From Candidatus Babeliales bacterium (GTDB lineage Bacteria > Babelota > Babeliae > Babelales > JACPOV01): 64,000 nucleotides of DNA. Made by a program: the position numbers and the translations under genes. The notes beneath the pieces are model-generated. The model ran no database searches. It saw only the letters and a list, made by a program, of their open reading frames with translations, and had not been told where the DNA came from. The stretch spans positions 186,001 to 250,000 of the forward strand of contig JBBDJI010000013.1 in assembly GCA_040879965.1 (NCBI GenBank). Reading direction: 5' to 3'. Of the stretch, positions 53,517-63,077 are shown piece by piece; within the stretch, counting starts at the first letter, position 1; each line of letters begins with the position of its first letter.

Positions 53517-54386
53517 ATGTTTAAACGATTTAAAAAATATTTAGCGTGGGCCAACTTATTGAAGGGTCCAGCCAGTATGGAAGGGACTAATTTAAGTGGG
53601 AATGATTTAAAAAATGCCTATCTTGCTTGGGGAAAATTTAAAGATGCAAATCTAACTGGTACTTGTTTGATTGGTGCTGACCTACAACATGCGGATTTAC
53701 GCAATGCCAATTTAACTGATGCAGATTTACGCAGTGCTAAACTAGATTATGCAGATTTAACCAATGCAACATTGAGCCGTACCTTAATGGAAAAAGCAAG
53801 CTTAAAAAAAGCAAAATTAGAAAATGTGCGCATCAAAGAAGCAGATATGCAACAAGTAGATTTAAAAGGCGCCTTAATTAAAAATGCTCATATTAATTAT
53901 GTAAATCTCTCGAGAGCGAATTTTCATGAAGCAACAATAGAAGGTTCTATCTGTGAAAATCTTATTCTAGAAAATGCGACGCTACAAAAATTAAATTTAT
54001 CAGGTGCTTGTTTTGCCGGATCAAATTTAAAAAATACATTATTTCAGCATGCGAATCTACAAAATGCTGATTTAAGTAAAACCGATCTTACTAATGCTAA
54101 TCTTAATAATGCAAATTTGCAGGGTGCCAATCTTACACAAGCAAATCTAACCAGTGCAAGTTTACGTAATGCTAATTTAGAAGATGCTAATCTATATTTG
54201 GCTAATCTTTCTAAAGCCGATTTAGTTGACGCGAATCTGACTAATACAAACCTTGAAGGAGCTAATTTATTTGATGCGGATCTATTTAAAGCAAAAATAG
54301 AAAAAACAAATTTTAAACAAGCACAGTTTTGCCGTACAAAAGATGAAAAAGGATTTACAAAAAATGATGATTGTCCGAAAGAATAA
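53517..54386 (+). CDS. Pentapeptide-repeat protein
   Basis: 289 residues from ATG 53517 (GAGAGG upstream; earlier in-frame starts are weaker). Almost the whole length is A-[DN]-L-x-x repeats ('ANLTDADLRSAKLDYADLTN', 'ANLNNANLQGANLTQANLTS'), which fold into a right-handed quadrilateral beta helix. No signal peptide. Some family members mimic DNA and bind gyrase, but most have no known role. Ends 'FCRTKDEKGFTKNDDC'. Confidence 0.9.
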   Translation: MFKRFKKYLAWANLLKGPASMEGTNLSGNDLKNAYLAWGKFKDANLTGTCLIGADLQHADLRNANLTDADLRSAKLDYADLTNATLSRTLMEKASLKKAKLENVRIKEADMQQVDLKGALIKNAHINYVNLSRANFHEATIEGSICENLILENATLQKLNLSGACFAGSNLKNTLFQHANLQNADLSKTDLTNANLNNANLQGANLTQANLTSASLRNANLEDANLYLANLSKADLVDANLTNTNLEGANLFDADLFKAKIEKTNFKQAQFCRTKDEKGFTKNDDCPKE

Positions 54387-54409
54387 GCCGTCCATTAAAT
54401 GAACGGCTT
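54385..54409 (+). terminator. Intrinsic terminator
   Basis: AAGCCGT (54385-54391) pairs with ACGGCTT (54403-54409), with a further inner AT-rich stem, then T-containing sequence. Begins at the stop codon of the pentapeptide gene. Confidence 0.7.
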
Positions 54410-54425
54410 TAATAAAATTTTGAGT

Positions 54426-55529
54426 TTATTTATTTATTATTATCAGTTCGTCATCAAAAGATAATAATAAATCTCGGATACTATCATATTTATGATCTAA
54501 TGCCTCAAAAAATGGTGAATTACAAAATTGGTTTTTATAAGAAAGTACTTTTTGCGTGATTCCTAAAGATTTAGCCTCTTGTAATAAAAATTCTACTGCT
54601 TCTTTTCGTTTATTTATTACTGCTTTTGTAAGAGGGATTTGGCTATGTATATTTTCTGTTAAAAGAAGTACTTTTTTTTCTTCTTGCGTTTTAATATTAA
54701 ATAAATATTTGAGTGTTTTTATATCGTTATTAGTTGCGCATTTATCTATTAAATCTTCTGGTCTACGACAATCATATAGCTCATAAGCTTCTAATAATTC
54801 TTTTAAATCATCATTTTCAGTATAATCTTTAGCTTTTTTACCGTGTTTATCTTCGGTTTTAAGATTTGCACCTTTTTCTATCAAAAATTCTATAATTGGT
54901 AATTTATTTTGAATATTCTTCAGTTGCATGATGCGGGTGAGTACCGTAAAACCTTCTTCATCCGGCTCATTTGGATTAGCAAAATATTTCAAAAGTAATG
55001 CCAATCGTGCAATATCTTCTTTATGATTCGCTTCCTTATATATTTTTACAAAGTGTCGTAAAAAACGTTCTTTGTTTTGAGCACCGTTTTGAAGCAACAG
55101 TTCAGCACATTCTAATTTATTATAATGAAGAGCTCGAAAAAGTGCTGGTAATTTTTTAGTAGGATCAACTAAATTGATAATATGTTTGCGTTTAAGTTGA
55201 TTGATCTTTGGGTAGGTAACAATATTTTGAACAATATTGGTGTTACCTTTTTTTGCCGCAATCATTAATAAAGTTAAATTTTTTGCATCTGATAGATTTG
55301 ATTTATCAGTTAAAGAAAATAATTTTTCAATTTCTTCATTATCAAAGTCTTCAAAAGAAATAATATTGTTCTCTAGGGCATTTATTATTGGATTAAATTG
55401 TATACTATCATGTTTTAAATCATATTGAATCGATTGAATGAGGAGAGGCGAATTTTTTTTTGATATTTCCATTGCAGAAATTGAAGCCATACAAAAAAAT
55501 GAAATGCCTGAAAGTAGATACTTGTTCAT
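54426..55529 (-). CDS. Secreted ankyrin-repeat protein
   Basis: 367 residues. Signal ending 'ASISAMEISKK' (about 1-19). Ankyrin repeats, rather degenerate, from about residue 80: 'NLTLLMIAAKKGNTNIVQNI', 'KLPALFRALHYNKLECAELL', 'GFTVLTRIMQLKNIQNKLPI', and further units to 'QIPLTKAVINKRKEAVEFLL'. Acidic and Lys-rich between repeats. It has a terminator upstream (55602-55638), so it is transcribed apart from the next ankyrin gene. Confidence 0.8.
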   Translation of the reverse strand: MNKYLLSGISFFCMASISAMEISKKNSPLLIQSIQYDLKHDSIQFNPIINALENNIISFEDFDNEEIEKLFSLTDKSNLSDAKNLTLLMIAAKKGNTNIVQNIVTYPKINQLKRKHIINLVDPTKKLPALFRALHYNKLECAELLLQNGAQNKERFLRHFVKIYKEANHKEDIARLALLLKYFANPNEPDEEGFTVLTRIMQLKNIQNKLPIIEFLIEKGANLKTEDKHGKKAKDYTENDDLKELLEAYELYDCRRPEDLIDKCATNNDIKTLKYLFNIKTQEEKKVLLLTENIHSQIPLTKAVINKRKEAVEFLLQEAKSLGITQKVLSYKNQFCNSPFFEALDHKYDSIRDLLLSFDDELIIINK

Positions 55530-55601
55530 GGAATAATCCTTTTTGTTAATAATTTTTTTAGAATGAGATTATCTTAAAAGGAATATCGCAAAAAGGCAAA
55601 T

Positions 55602-55638
55602 AAAAAAGTTCCGCGTAGTATTAATGCGGAACTTTTTT
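55602..55638 (-). terminator. Intrinsic terminator after the 55660 ankyrin gene
   Basis: AAAAAAGTTCCGC (55602-55614) pairs with GCGGAACTTTTTT (55626-55638), 11-base loop. Confidence 0.9.
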
Positions 55639-55659
55639 ATTTTTTTGATAAAGAAAAAA

Positions 55660-57936
55660 TTATACACGAAGTTTATTGTATAATGTTCGTAATTGATTAG
55701 AAAGATTGGTTATTGAATTATGGAGAGCTTGATAATTAACGGGTGTTGGCGCTGGAGCAGGGGCAGGTTCTAAGATCTTTACGGTATCTGTTAATCCTCT
55801 CTCTTGTGCATAATCAAGAGCGGTTTTACCCTCATTATTTTGAATTGATGGGTCCGCACCTTTATCAAGAAGTGTTTTTACAAGCTGAGCAATTTGATTA
55901 TCAGGTATTACTAAAGAATTTACTACAACTATTAAAGGAGTATCTCCAGTTGCAGGATTTTTTTCATTAGGATTACCGCCATAGTCTAATAATGTTTTAA
56001 ATGCTTCAAATTGATTGTAATATGCTGCTCTCCATAATGCTGATACTTGCCTAGGTAAACCTAATTCGGGGGCTTTTGATGGCTTACTTATATATTCTTG
56101 CAAGTTTGGATATCCACTATCTTGCAAATCCTGTAAAATAAATTTTACGATATTATTATGCCCATTGCGTGCTGCAAGCATTAATGGAGTACGATCGAAA
56201 TTATCAGTAGCTTCTACCAAAGCTTTTTTTGCATTCAGTGGTTTATTTTGCAAAAGTTGTTTTACTTTATCTAGATTTCCAATAGCAGCTGCATTTAATA
56301 GTTCTTTTTTTTCATCAACAGGTGCTTTTTTTAAAATTTTATCAAGTTTTTGTTGTACTTCTTGAGACAGTGGTGCATTGATTCCCCATTTACGTTTTAA
56401 ATCTAATATTTTATTTATAAGCAGCTTACGAGAAATTCCTTCTGAAAGTTTTTCAATGGCATTTAATAATGCTTCGGTAAATTCATTACGTATTTTTTTG
56501 CTGAAATAACCGGCAAATTGAATTTGATCTAAAAGGCCTAAATTATTTATTGTTGTATTAGTAAAAATTTCTTTTTTAAGTAATTTATTTGGATCCTGAA
56601 TATAAGGAAGTACTATTTGTTGATAAACTTTATCAGTCTCGTTTTTCAAAATTGATTCATCGGCAGGATTTTCAACTTTTCGTTCTAATGCACCGAGATA
56701 TATATAATGTATAGTTCTTAAAACAGGAAAATTTTCAATTTGCGGTAAGGTATTTTCTATAAAAGCATCAATTTTTTCAATAAATTCTTTTTTATTTTGC
56801 TCGTTTTCTAAATTTAACTTATTGTATTCAATGAAAAGTGCTTTTGCATTACTGAGAATAAGCGGAAATTGATTTATTTTTTGTGGTATATAATTTTCAA
56901 AAATGTTCTTATAAAATTCATTAGCTAAATTATAAGCACTTTCTCCTTGGTTGTTTTGGATTAATGGATTAGCACCTTTTCTTAAAAGCAAAGAAATTAC
57001 TTGGCTCTTAATTGCTTCATTAGGATTATTTAGAGCATGTATTAGAGGCGTATCTCCTATGGGATCTTGAATGTTTGTGTTTGCACCAACTTCAAGGAGT
57101 AGTTTGATTTTGTTAATATCATTTAGATCTTTTGCATACCGAACCAAATGACTTATGAGCGGCGTATCTGTATGATTTGTTGTATTTGGATTGGCATCAT
57201 TTTTCAATAAAATTTCCATTGTTTCCTGATCAGCGAATCTAGCTGCTCTCCATAATGCCGAAACTTGTTTTCCTTGAGCTGCATCTTTTCGATTAATATA
57301 TTCTTTGAGTTCTAAATATTTATTTATCTTTATATCGTTTAATAAAGCTTCGACAATATCTTTATGGTTATTACGCGCTGCAATCATTAATGCTGTTTTT
57401 CCTTCTTGATCGACTATATTTAAAAGTTCTTTTTTTTGATCATTTGAAGAAGCAGTTAAAATATTTATAATTTCTTGTATTTTCCCTGCCTCAATTAACA
57501 AAAGCCATCCTTTTTTTATCTCTTGAAATATTTTGGTTTTATTGCTTTCCAGGGAATTAGCGATTTCCTTATAATTATTTTGCCTTGCAACTTCTATAGG
57601 GTTTAAACCGGTATTATTTTTTTTATTTAAAAGCTTTAATTTTTCTTCTGCAGATAAAATTTCTGCTCTTTGCAAAAGGAATTGAACAATTTCCGAATTG
57701 CCTTTGCTTGCCGCAATATGTAATGCCGTATCACCTTCTGTATTGGTAGCAAAAAGTAGTTCTTCTGTTTGCTGTCCGGATTTTTCTCTAAATGCGGCTT
57801 GGGCATTGAGCCTACTATTATTTTTTGCTGCATCAAATAATAAATTAATATCTTTTTGCGATACTTGTGAGAAAAGATTATTTAATGTAAAAAAAGAAAC
57901 AAAAATCATTATTTGTGCTAGAAATTGTTTTTTCAC
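55660..57936 (-). CDS. Large secreted ankyrin-repeat protein
   Basis: 758 residues. Signal (about 1-23), ankyrin block 1 (about 30-345), a non-repeat helical domain (about 345-550) and ankyrin block 2 (about 555-710). Both blocks carry 'QVSALWRAA', so one probably arose from the other. The protein ends with a linker 'PAPAPAPTP' and 'VNYQALHNSITNLSNQLRTL' plus 'YNKLRV', nearly the same as the tail of 58149-59594. The shared tail could be an export, docking or oligomerisation signal. No enzymatic motif seen. Confidence 0.85.
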   Translation of the reverse strand: MKKQFLAQIMIFVSFFTLNNLFSQVSQKDINLLFDAAKNNSRLNAQAAFREKSGQQTEELLFATNTEGDTALHIAASKGNSEIVQFLLQRAEILSAEEKLKLLNKKNNTGLNPIEVARQNNYKEIANSLESNKTKIFQEIKKGWLLLIEAGKIQEIINILTASSNDQKKELLNIVDQEGKTALMIAARNNHKDIVEALLNDIKINKYLELKEYINRKDAAQGKQVSALWRAARFADQETMEILLKNDANPNTTNHTDTPLISHLVRYAKDLNDINKIKLLLEVGANTNIQDPIGDTPLIHALNNPNEAIKSQVISLLLRKGANPLIQNNQGESAYNLANEFYKNIFENYIPQKINQFPLILSNAKALFIEYNKLNLENEQNKKEFIEKIDAFIENTLPQIENFPVLRTIHYIYLGALERKVENPADESILKNETDKVYQQIVLPYIQDPNKLLKKEIFTNTTINNLGLLDQIQFAGYFSKKIRNEFTEALLNAIEKLSEGISRKLLINKILDLKRKWGINAPLSQEVQQKLDKILKKAPVDEKKELLNAAAIGNLDKVKQLLQNKPLNAKKALVEATDNFDRTPLMLAARNGHNNIVKFILQDLQDSGYPNLQEYISKPSKAPELGLPRQVSALWRAAYYNQFEAFKTLLDYGGNPNEKNPATGDTPLIVVVNSLVIPDNQIAQLVKTLLDKGADPSIQNNEGKTALDYAQERGLTDTVKILEPAPAPAPTPVNYQALHNSITNLSNQLRTLYNKLRV

Positions 57937-58102
57937 TTTTTTCCTTTTTTTATCGAGATAATTTTTACTTAAACTTACATTAATGAATTTTTCTGCAGGA
58001 AGACAAGATTTTAAATTTTAATAGTTAAGAATGCTTTCTCATATATTAAGCTTGCTTTGCCAACCTGTTTTTTGTAGAGCTAAAAAACCTGTGGCGCAAG
58101 AT

Positions 58103-58135
58103 AAAAAAACCCTGGCTTACCGCCAGGGTTTTTTT
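58103..58135 (-). terminator. Intrinsic terminator after the 58149 ankyrin gene
   Basis: A 14-bp stem, seven A plus CCCTGGC (58103-58116) with GCCAGGG plus seven T (58122-58135), loop TTACC. Confidence 0.95.
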
Positions 58136-58148
58136 ATCTTGCAAAGTT

Positions 58149-59594
58149 TTATGCTTGCAATTTATTGTACAATAATGTGAGTTGATTAGAAAGATTGGTT
58201 ATTGAGTTATAAAGAGCTTGATAATTAACGGGTGTTGGCGCTGGAGCAGGAGCTGGCTTTAAGATATTTGCGGTATCTGTTAATCCTCTCTCTTGTGCAT
58301 AATCAAGAGCGGTTTTATCTTCATTATTTTGAATTAATGGGTCCGCACCTTTATCAAGAAGTATTTTTGCAATTTCTGCGATATTTTTGTCTGTATTGGT
58401 AGTAAGTACTACTCTTATTAGGGGTGTATTGCCATCGTTATTTGTTATATTAGGATTAGCACCAGCATTTAATAAAAATTTAAAGCCATTAAAATTAGCT
58501 GCCAATAGATGTAGAGGCGTATCACCATCTTTATTTTTAAAATTAATATCTGCGCCCATTGCTATTAATTTGTTTGTAATAACATCTTTTTCGCGCAGTA
58601 GTGCAGGAAATAAAGCAATCAATCCACTATTGTCTGGAGTATTAACAATTGTTTGTTTAGCATTTTTATCTGCGATTTTATCTACAGCATCTAAAATAGT
58701 ATTTATGATTTGAGAATAGAGTTCATCAGAAGCATAAGTCAAAACCTTACGTAATCCAGTTTGTCCATTATCATTTTGCCAAGATAATACTTCTATAAGT
58801 TTAGCCTGATCATTTTTTACCGCATCAAGAATTTCATTAACTTTAGTTAAATCATTATTTTCAATTGCTTTGAACCATTCATCTTTTTTAATTTTTTCAG
58901 TTGGAGTATATTTTTCTAAAAGAGCTTTAGTGTTAGCTAGGCCTCTCTCTTGCGCATAATCAAAGGCAGTTTTTTCAGAATTATCTTTAATTAAAGGATC
59001 AGCTTTTCCTTCCTCAAGAAGATATCCTACTATACCTGTAATTGCAGGAGCAGGTTTGCCTGACAGGATAGCTTTCATAAGAGGAGTTTGGCCAGCATCA
59101 TTTTCAATATTAGGATTAGCATTGTTTGTTATTAAAAAATTAACGTTGTTAAAATTTAGTTTCCCCGCATATTGGTGTAATAGCGTATCTCCATTCTCAT
59201 ATTGCAAATTAAGATCTGTATCCTTTAACTCGTTAAATAAACTGTTATTCTCCAAAGCATAATATAAAGCAGTATAGCTATTGACATTCCGTGCATTAAT
59301 AATATTTTTTTTTGTATCTTCGTTTGTTATTAGTTTTATAGCATCTAAAATAGTATTGGCTATATTAATCTTTTTTTGCTGTAAGGCAGCTATTAATCCA
59401 GTTTGTTCCTCAGTATCCTGCCAAGATAATACTTCTATAAGATTAGCCTGATCTGTTTTTACCGCATTAAGTATGTTGTTAATTTTAGTTAAATCATTAT
59501 CTTCAATTGCTTTGAACCATTCCTCCTGAGTCACAGCCGAAGAAATATTTGCAGTACATAAAAAGAAAGTCAGTATGAGATATTTTTTTTGCAT
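58149..59594 (-). CDS. Secreted ankyrin-repeat protein with internal duplication
   Basis: 481 residues. Signal ending 'ANISSAVTQEE'. Two ~210-residue halves, each starting with 'EWFKAIEDNDLTKINNIL' or 'EWFKAIENNDLTKVNEIL' and 'LIEVLSWQ', each followed by ankyrin repeats ('GQTPLMKAILSGKPAPAITG', 'GNTPLIRVVLTTNTDKNIAE'). It ends with 'PAPAPAPTP' and 'VNYQALYNSITNLSNQLTLL', the same tail as 55660-57936. Followed by a strong terminator. Confidence 0.85.
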   Translation of the reverse strand: MQKKYLILTFFLCTANISSAVTQEEWFKAIEDNDLTKINNILNAVKTDQANLIEVLSWQDTEEQTGLIAALQQKKINIANTILDAIKLITNEDTKKNIINARNVNSYTALYYALENNSLFNELKDTDLNLQYENGDTLLHQYAGKLNFNNVNFLITNNANPNIENDAGQTPLMKAILSGKPAPAITGIVGYLLEEGKADPLIKDNSEKTAFDYAQERGLANTKALLEKYTPTEKIKKDEWFKAIENNDLTKVNEILDAVKNDQAKLIEVLSWQNDNGQTGLRKVLTYASDELYSQIINTILDAVDKIADKNAKQTIVNTPDNSGLIALFPALLREKDVITNKLIAMGADINFKNKDGDTPLHLLAANFNGFKFLLNAGANPNITNNDGNTPLIRVVLTTNTDKNIAEIAKILLDKGADPLIQNNEDKTALDYAQERGLTDTANILKPAPAPAPTPVNYQALYNSITNLSNQLTLLYNKLQA

Positions 59595-59861
59595 ATGATT
59601 TTCCTCTTTTTCAATACGCTAGTTATCTTTTTAACCATACTGTAATGAATTTTTTTTTAGAGAAACAAGAGTTTAAGTTTTAAGCATAAAGAAATAAGTC
59701 ATAGAGCCAACTTTTTTTAACATGATCGTCAGCAGGTGAAGGAAACCCTGCATATTAAATTTTGGGACAATAAGATTTTATAGCAAAATCAATTGATTTT
59801 TATATCTATTTTATATTAGAATTAAGGTTGTGCGGGTTGAAAGTATTAAAGGAGAAAAAAA

Positions 59862-60251
59862 ATGATGAAAAAATATCAAAACCTTTTATTTACAGCTTTT
59901 TTTGGACTTTCTAGTTTATTTTTATTTAAAGAATCATTCGCTTTAGAGAAGGTACGATTAAGTACTATTACCAATAAAACCCAAGAAGACTTAAGGGTTA
60001 CTATAGATTCTCTATATGGTTTTAGTAGCAAATCTTACAAAAGAGGACTCAGCCCAACTGGTACTACAAATAGTTCTTTTCAGGTTGATCTGCAATCTGT
60101 AGCGCCTCGTTATATAAGCAAAAAAATGGAAGTAAAAACCCTATCAGGGAAGCATATAGCAAGCAAATATGGCGTAATAGCAGGGCGAGATTATGAAATT
60201 GTTGAATTAGAGAATGGTTCTATAGAAATTCGTGAACAAAAAACAAAATAA
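59862..60251 (+). CDS. Small secreted N-x-T protein, third cluster
   Basis: 129 residues, AAAGGAG upstream. Signal (about 1-27, ending 'ESFALEK'), then 'VRLSTITNKTQEDLRVTIDS', the family motif at the start of the mature protein. The mature part is Ser/Lys-rich and strand-like, with 'AGRDYEIVELENGSIEIREQ' at the end, similar to 'SGKNYDIIDDVRGFPQIQLG' in the next gene. Those two share layout and lie 27 bases apart. Unknown role. Confidence 0.62.
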   Translation: MMKKYQNLLFTAFFGLSSLFLFKESFALEKVRLSTITNKTQEDLRVTIDSLYGFSSKSYKRGLSPTGTTNSSFQVDLQSVAPRYISKKMEVKTLSGKHIASKYGVIAGRDYEIVELENGSIEIREQKTK

Positions 60252-60278
60252 GATTATGAAGTAGAAAAAAGGAAATTT

Positions 60279-60692
60279 ATGAAAGTAAGTCGTTTATTGA
60301 TGTTTGTGTTAGCAGTTAGTTTATTTGCATATTATGAGATACAAGGACTTTACATTCAACAAGCACCAATTAAACAAGCGGGTGCAGAAAGTATTATTAC
60401 TAATAAAACACCACAAAAGCTTACTGTTTCAATTGAATATCAAACATATGGACCTGATGATTGTCTAATTACCAAAAATAATGATTATTCGCTTCAGAGC
60501 GGTGAGCGATTGAGCGCTAATCTGCAACCAATTCGCTTGCGAGGAGGTTATATTCTTAGAAAGTCTATTAAGATTTATTGTGATACCGCCAAAAAAAATC
60601 TAGCAACACAAAAGGGCAATCTTCTATCAGGCAAAAATTACGATATCATTGATGATGTACGGGGCTTTCCACAAATTCAACTTGGAAGATAG
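60279..60692 (+). CDS. Small secreted N-x-T protein, third cluster
   Basis: 137 residues. Signal (about 1-22), short Gln/Pro linker, 'AESIITNKTPQKLTVSIEYQ' motif, then 'YSLQSGERLSANLQPIRLRG' reminiscent of 'YNVSAGKTLEDIDL' in the 38-40 kb cluster. That link supports one family across all three clusters. Two cysteines (DDCLIT, IYCDTA). GGAAA upstream. Unknown role. Confidence 0.62.
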   Translation: MKVSRLLMFVLAVSLFAYYEIQGLYIQQAPIKQAGAESIITNKTPQKLTVSIEYQTYGPDDCLITKNNDYSLQSGERLSANLQPIRLRGGYILRKSIKIYCDTAKKNLATQKGNLLSGKNYDIIDDVRGFPQIQLGR

Positions 60693-60701
60693 GATAAGCT
60701 T

Positions 60702-61133
60702 ATGAAAAATAAGTTATTACTATGCATAGCAATATACAATCTGCTTACTTTTAATATGTATACTCAAGTGCCTCCAGTGTACGAAGCAGATGTGGCCATG
60801 GAAACTAAATTGCTCAATGTTACCGCAACCAACAAAACGGATTATGATATAGAAATTATAGTTTTCTATCAAAAAAGATGTGATGATGCTGGATATGTTC
60901 CTGCAGGTCAAATGACGTATACCATTGCACCACATCAATCGAATGATGCAATTCTTATTAGGAATGGTATATGGAATCAATGTAATTGGAAAAGCAATTT
61001 ACAGGTAACTTTTAGCGAAAATGGCCAGCCAGCAAAAGTAATAACTAAAGACAATGTTGAATCGTTTAATTTTATTTTGTTGCCATCGTTCGAAATTACT
61101 AAAGATTTCAAGATGCCTGAAATTCTGCAATAA
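60702..61133 (+). CDS. Small secreted N-x-T protein, third cluster
   Basis: 143 residues. Signal (about 1-20), then a Val/Glu-rich spacer and 'LLNVTATNKTDYDIEIIVFY', the family motif. It continues with 'YTIAPHQSNDAILIRNGIW' and two cysteines (KRCDDA, NQCNWK). Starts 9 bases after the previous stop, so the three are one operon. No known family. Confidence 0.62.
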   Translation: MKNKLLLCIAIYNLLTFNMYTQVPPVYEADVAMETKLLNVTATNKTDYDIEIIVFYQKRCDDAGYVPAGQMTYTIAPHQSNDAILIRNGIWNQCNWKSNLQVTFSENGQPAKVITKDNVESFNFILLPSFEITKDFKMPEILQ

Positions 61134-61156
61134 AATGCATCAAGAAAAACTATTTA

Positions 61157-61184
61157 GCTCCTATATAATTTGTTAATATGGAGC
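61157..61184 (+). terminator. Weak hairpin between two small secreted genes
   Basis: GCTCC-T-ATAT (61157-61166) pairs with ATATGGAGC (61176-61184) with one bulged base. No T run follows, so termination is doubtful; it may only be an mRNA processing or stability element. Confidence 0.35.
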
Positions 61185-61221
61185 AATCATGATATAATAA
61201 TTCTTATAGAAAAGGGCTTAT

Positions 61222-61530
61222 GTGAGATATTATATATTAATTTTTTTACTATTTACCATATCTAGTTTTTCTTACGGACAAAGCATTGCTAAAGAAAAAG
61301 CAGAAGAGCTTTATAGCAAGATTGAAAACTTTATAAAAACATTGCCGGCTGATTTACAAAAACAGCTTACTGATCCTTGCGATGCAATCAAAGTTTTGTT
61401 GCATTATCTTTCAACCATCGATAAACCATTATCAGAAAAACAAAAAAGACAAACTTTAGCGCTTATTGGTCTTTTAAAAGAATTACAGAAACATGAATTG
61501 TGTGCAAAAAATCTGAGACCAAATAAGTAA
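61222..61530 (+). CDS. Small secreted helical protein
   Basis: 102 residues from GTG 61222 with AAAGGG upstream. Signal (about 1-19, ending 'SSFSYGQS'), then helical, Lys/Leu-rich: 'AEELYSKIENFIKTLPADLQ' and 'QTLALIGLLKELQKHEL'. Two cysteines (DPCDAI, ELCAKN) may be bonded. Not of the N-x-T type. Function unknown. Confidence 0.6.
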   Translation: MRYYILIFLLFTISSFSYGQSIAKEKAEELYSKIENFIKTLPADLQKQLTDPCDAIKVLLHYLSTIDKPLSEKQKRQTLALIGLLKELQKHELCAKNLRPNK

Positions 61531-61565
61531 CCTCATTTAGCCTCAGATCTTGATACGAGTAACCG

Positions 61566-61588
61566 CTAAATAACCCGAAGGTTTTTAG
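61566..61588 (+). terminator. Possible hairpin terminator
   Basis: CTAAATAACC (61566-61575) pairs with GGTTTTTAG (61580-61588), one bulge, tetraloop CGAA. Lies 36 bases after the 61530 stop. Confidence 0.4.
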
Positions 61589-61650
61589 ACTTATATCACG
61601 CGTTCAAGAATTTTTGATATTCTTTCTATCTAATCTCAGTGTATAATAAT

Positions 61651-61675
61651 AAAACCCTTAAAAACAAGGGTTTTT
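61651..61675. terminator. Intrinsic terminator between convergent genes
   Basis: AAAACCCTT (61651-61659) pairs with AAGGGTTTT (61666-61674), loop AAAAAC, followed by T. Serves the minus-strand hydrolase and possibly the plus-strand genes. Confidence 0.8.
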
Positions 61676-61683
61676 ATGTTTTT

Positions 61684-62724
61684 TTATTCGTTTGTTGCTT
61701 GTTCGAGCTCCCGATTTAATGTTGATAATAAATCATCATCTTCTTCATTTTCATCAGTATTATTTTCATCCAATTGATTTCTTTTTCTCAGGCGTTGTGC
61801 TACTTCTTCAACAGAAGGCTGACAAATACTTAATAATTGTTGACCTCGTACCGCTAATTCTGGATTATGTGGAAGACCGTATTTTTTGTAAAAAGCATGA
61901 ACTGCATATAAATATGCATCGCCATCTGGCCCATTAATTAATTTACCATGTGCGCCTGAAGCAAGCTCAACCAAATACACATTTTCATGGCCAGCTTGTT
62001 TTAGTTTTATATATAATCGACGAGAACTTTTAATAGGCACCACTTTATCTTTTTTTGAATGAACGAACATAACTGGTATTGTATGAGGGACTTTTTCAAT
62101 AGTATGTAAAGGGAAAGTGCCCTGTGGATTTATGCTTGGAAAATGTTTTTGGCAAATTTTGTAACCAATTTTTTCTGAAAATGGCACCCAGGATACGCAA
62201 TAACGATCAAGTAAATGTCGAACTATTGAGGACAGTGAATCAAATGGAGATTCTAAAATGAGCGCTTTTACATAATCAGGCTGTTCTTGCGCTACATAAT
62301 TTATAATAGTAGCCGATCCACGAGAGATGCCAGTAAGAACCATATCGAAATTCGGTAATTCTACTTTTGTTTTTTGACATGCGAGAGCTAATCGATTAGT
62401 ATCTTCATCTTGCCCAAGATTTACTTTTTTGCGAAAATATTCATTATCATCATTCTTCGCGTCAGCAAAATTGAATAATACCAATGGTTCATTAATAAGC
62501 CATCGATCATTGAAACGCAAAGAATTATCTTCATTTTTATCAATAATACGAGAAAATAAAGTAATTCCTTGGTTTTGTGTAGCGCCTAAACCGTGCGCAA
62601 ATAGATAAGCGGTAGAATGTTCTGGTTCACGAAATTGCCGAATATTAAAGTTAAATTCACCTTCATTCAGTTGGTCTGCGGTAAGATATGATGAAAAAAA
62701 TAATAAGACATAAAACCACAACAT
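61684..62724 (-). CDS. Secreted alpha/beta hydrolase
   Basis: 346 residues with GGGGGAGGA upstream. Signal (about 1-16), then an alpha/beta-hydrolase fold. The oxyanion segment is 'LFAHGLGAT' (41-49), the nucleophile elbow 'TGISRGSA' with Ser134, the acid Asp226 in 'HSKKDKVVP' and the base His259 in 'SGAHG'. The C-terminal ~60 residues are charged and acidic (NTDENEEDDD). The triad is complete, so it should be an active serine hydrolase acting outside the cytoplasm. The substrate (peptide, ester or lipid) is not readable. Confidence 0.8.
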   Translation of the reverse strand: MLWFYVLLFFSSYLTADQLNEGEFNFNIRQFREPEHSTAYLFAHGLGATQNQGITLFSRIIDKNEDNSLRFNDRWLINEPLVLFNFADAKNDDNEYFRKKVNLGQDEDTNRLALACQKTKVELPNFDMVLTGISRGSATIINYVAQEQPDYVKALILESPFDSLSSIVRHLLDRYCVSWVPFSEKIGYKICQKHFPSINPQGTFPLHTIEKVPHTIPVMFVHSKKDKVVPIKSSRRLYIKLKQAGHENVYLVELASGAHGKLINGPDGDAYLYAVHAFYKKYGLPHNPELAVRGQQLLSICQPSVEEVAQRLRKRNQLDENNTDENEEDDDLLSTLNRELEQATNE

Positions 62725-63077
62725 AACGTCCTCCCCCTTGATTTTTGATATAACATTATTCTCTATTTTAAATTCTATTCTTTGAAGAGATCAATAGTTT
62801 TAGTGAACAAACAAATCCAAGTAGAAAATACGGCGTTTTTAGATTAGGTTGTTATGAAAATTGTAGAGGTATTGTTTTTTATGATTTTTATGATCAAATT
62901 CTTTTTGAATGAAGGTGTTATAATTTGTATAAATTTTAATTTATAAATTATTATCAATTATTTTCTATAAAAATTAACGCTTTTTTTTATGTAAAAGTTA
63001 TACATTTTTAGTTGACAATGCATAGAAAAAAAGGAATAACTAAGTGTCATTGTTGGTACAAATTCAAAAGGGATAGT

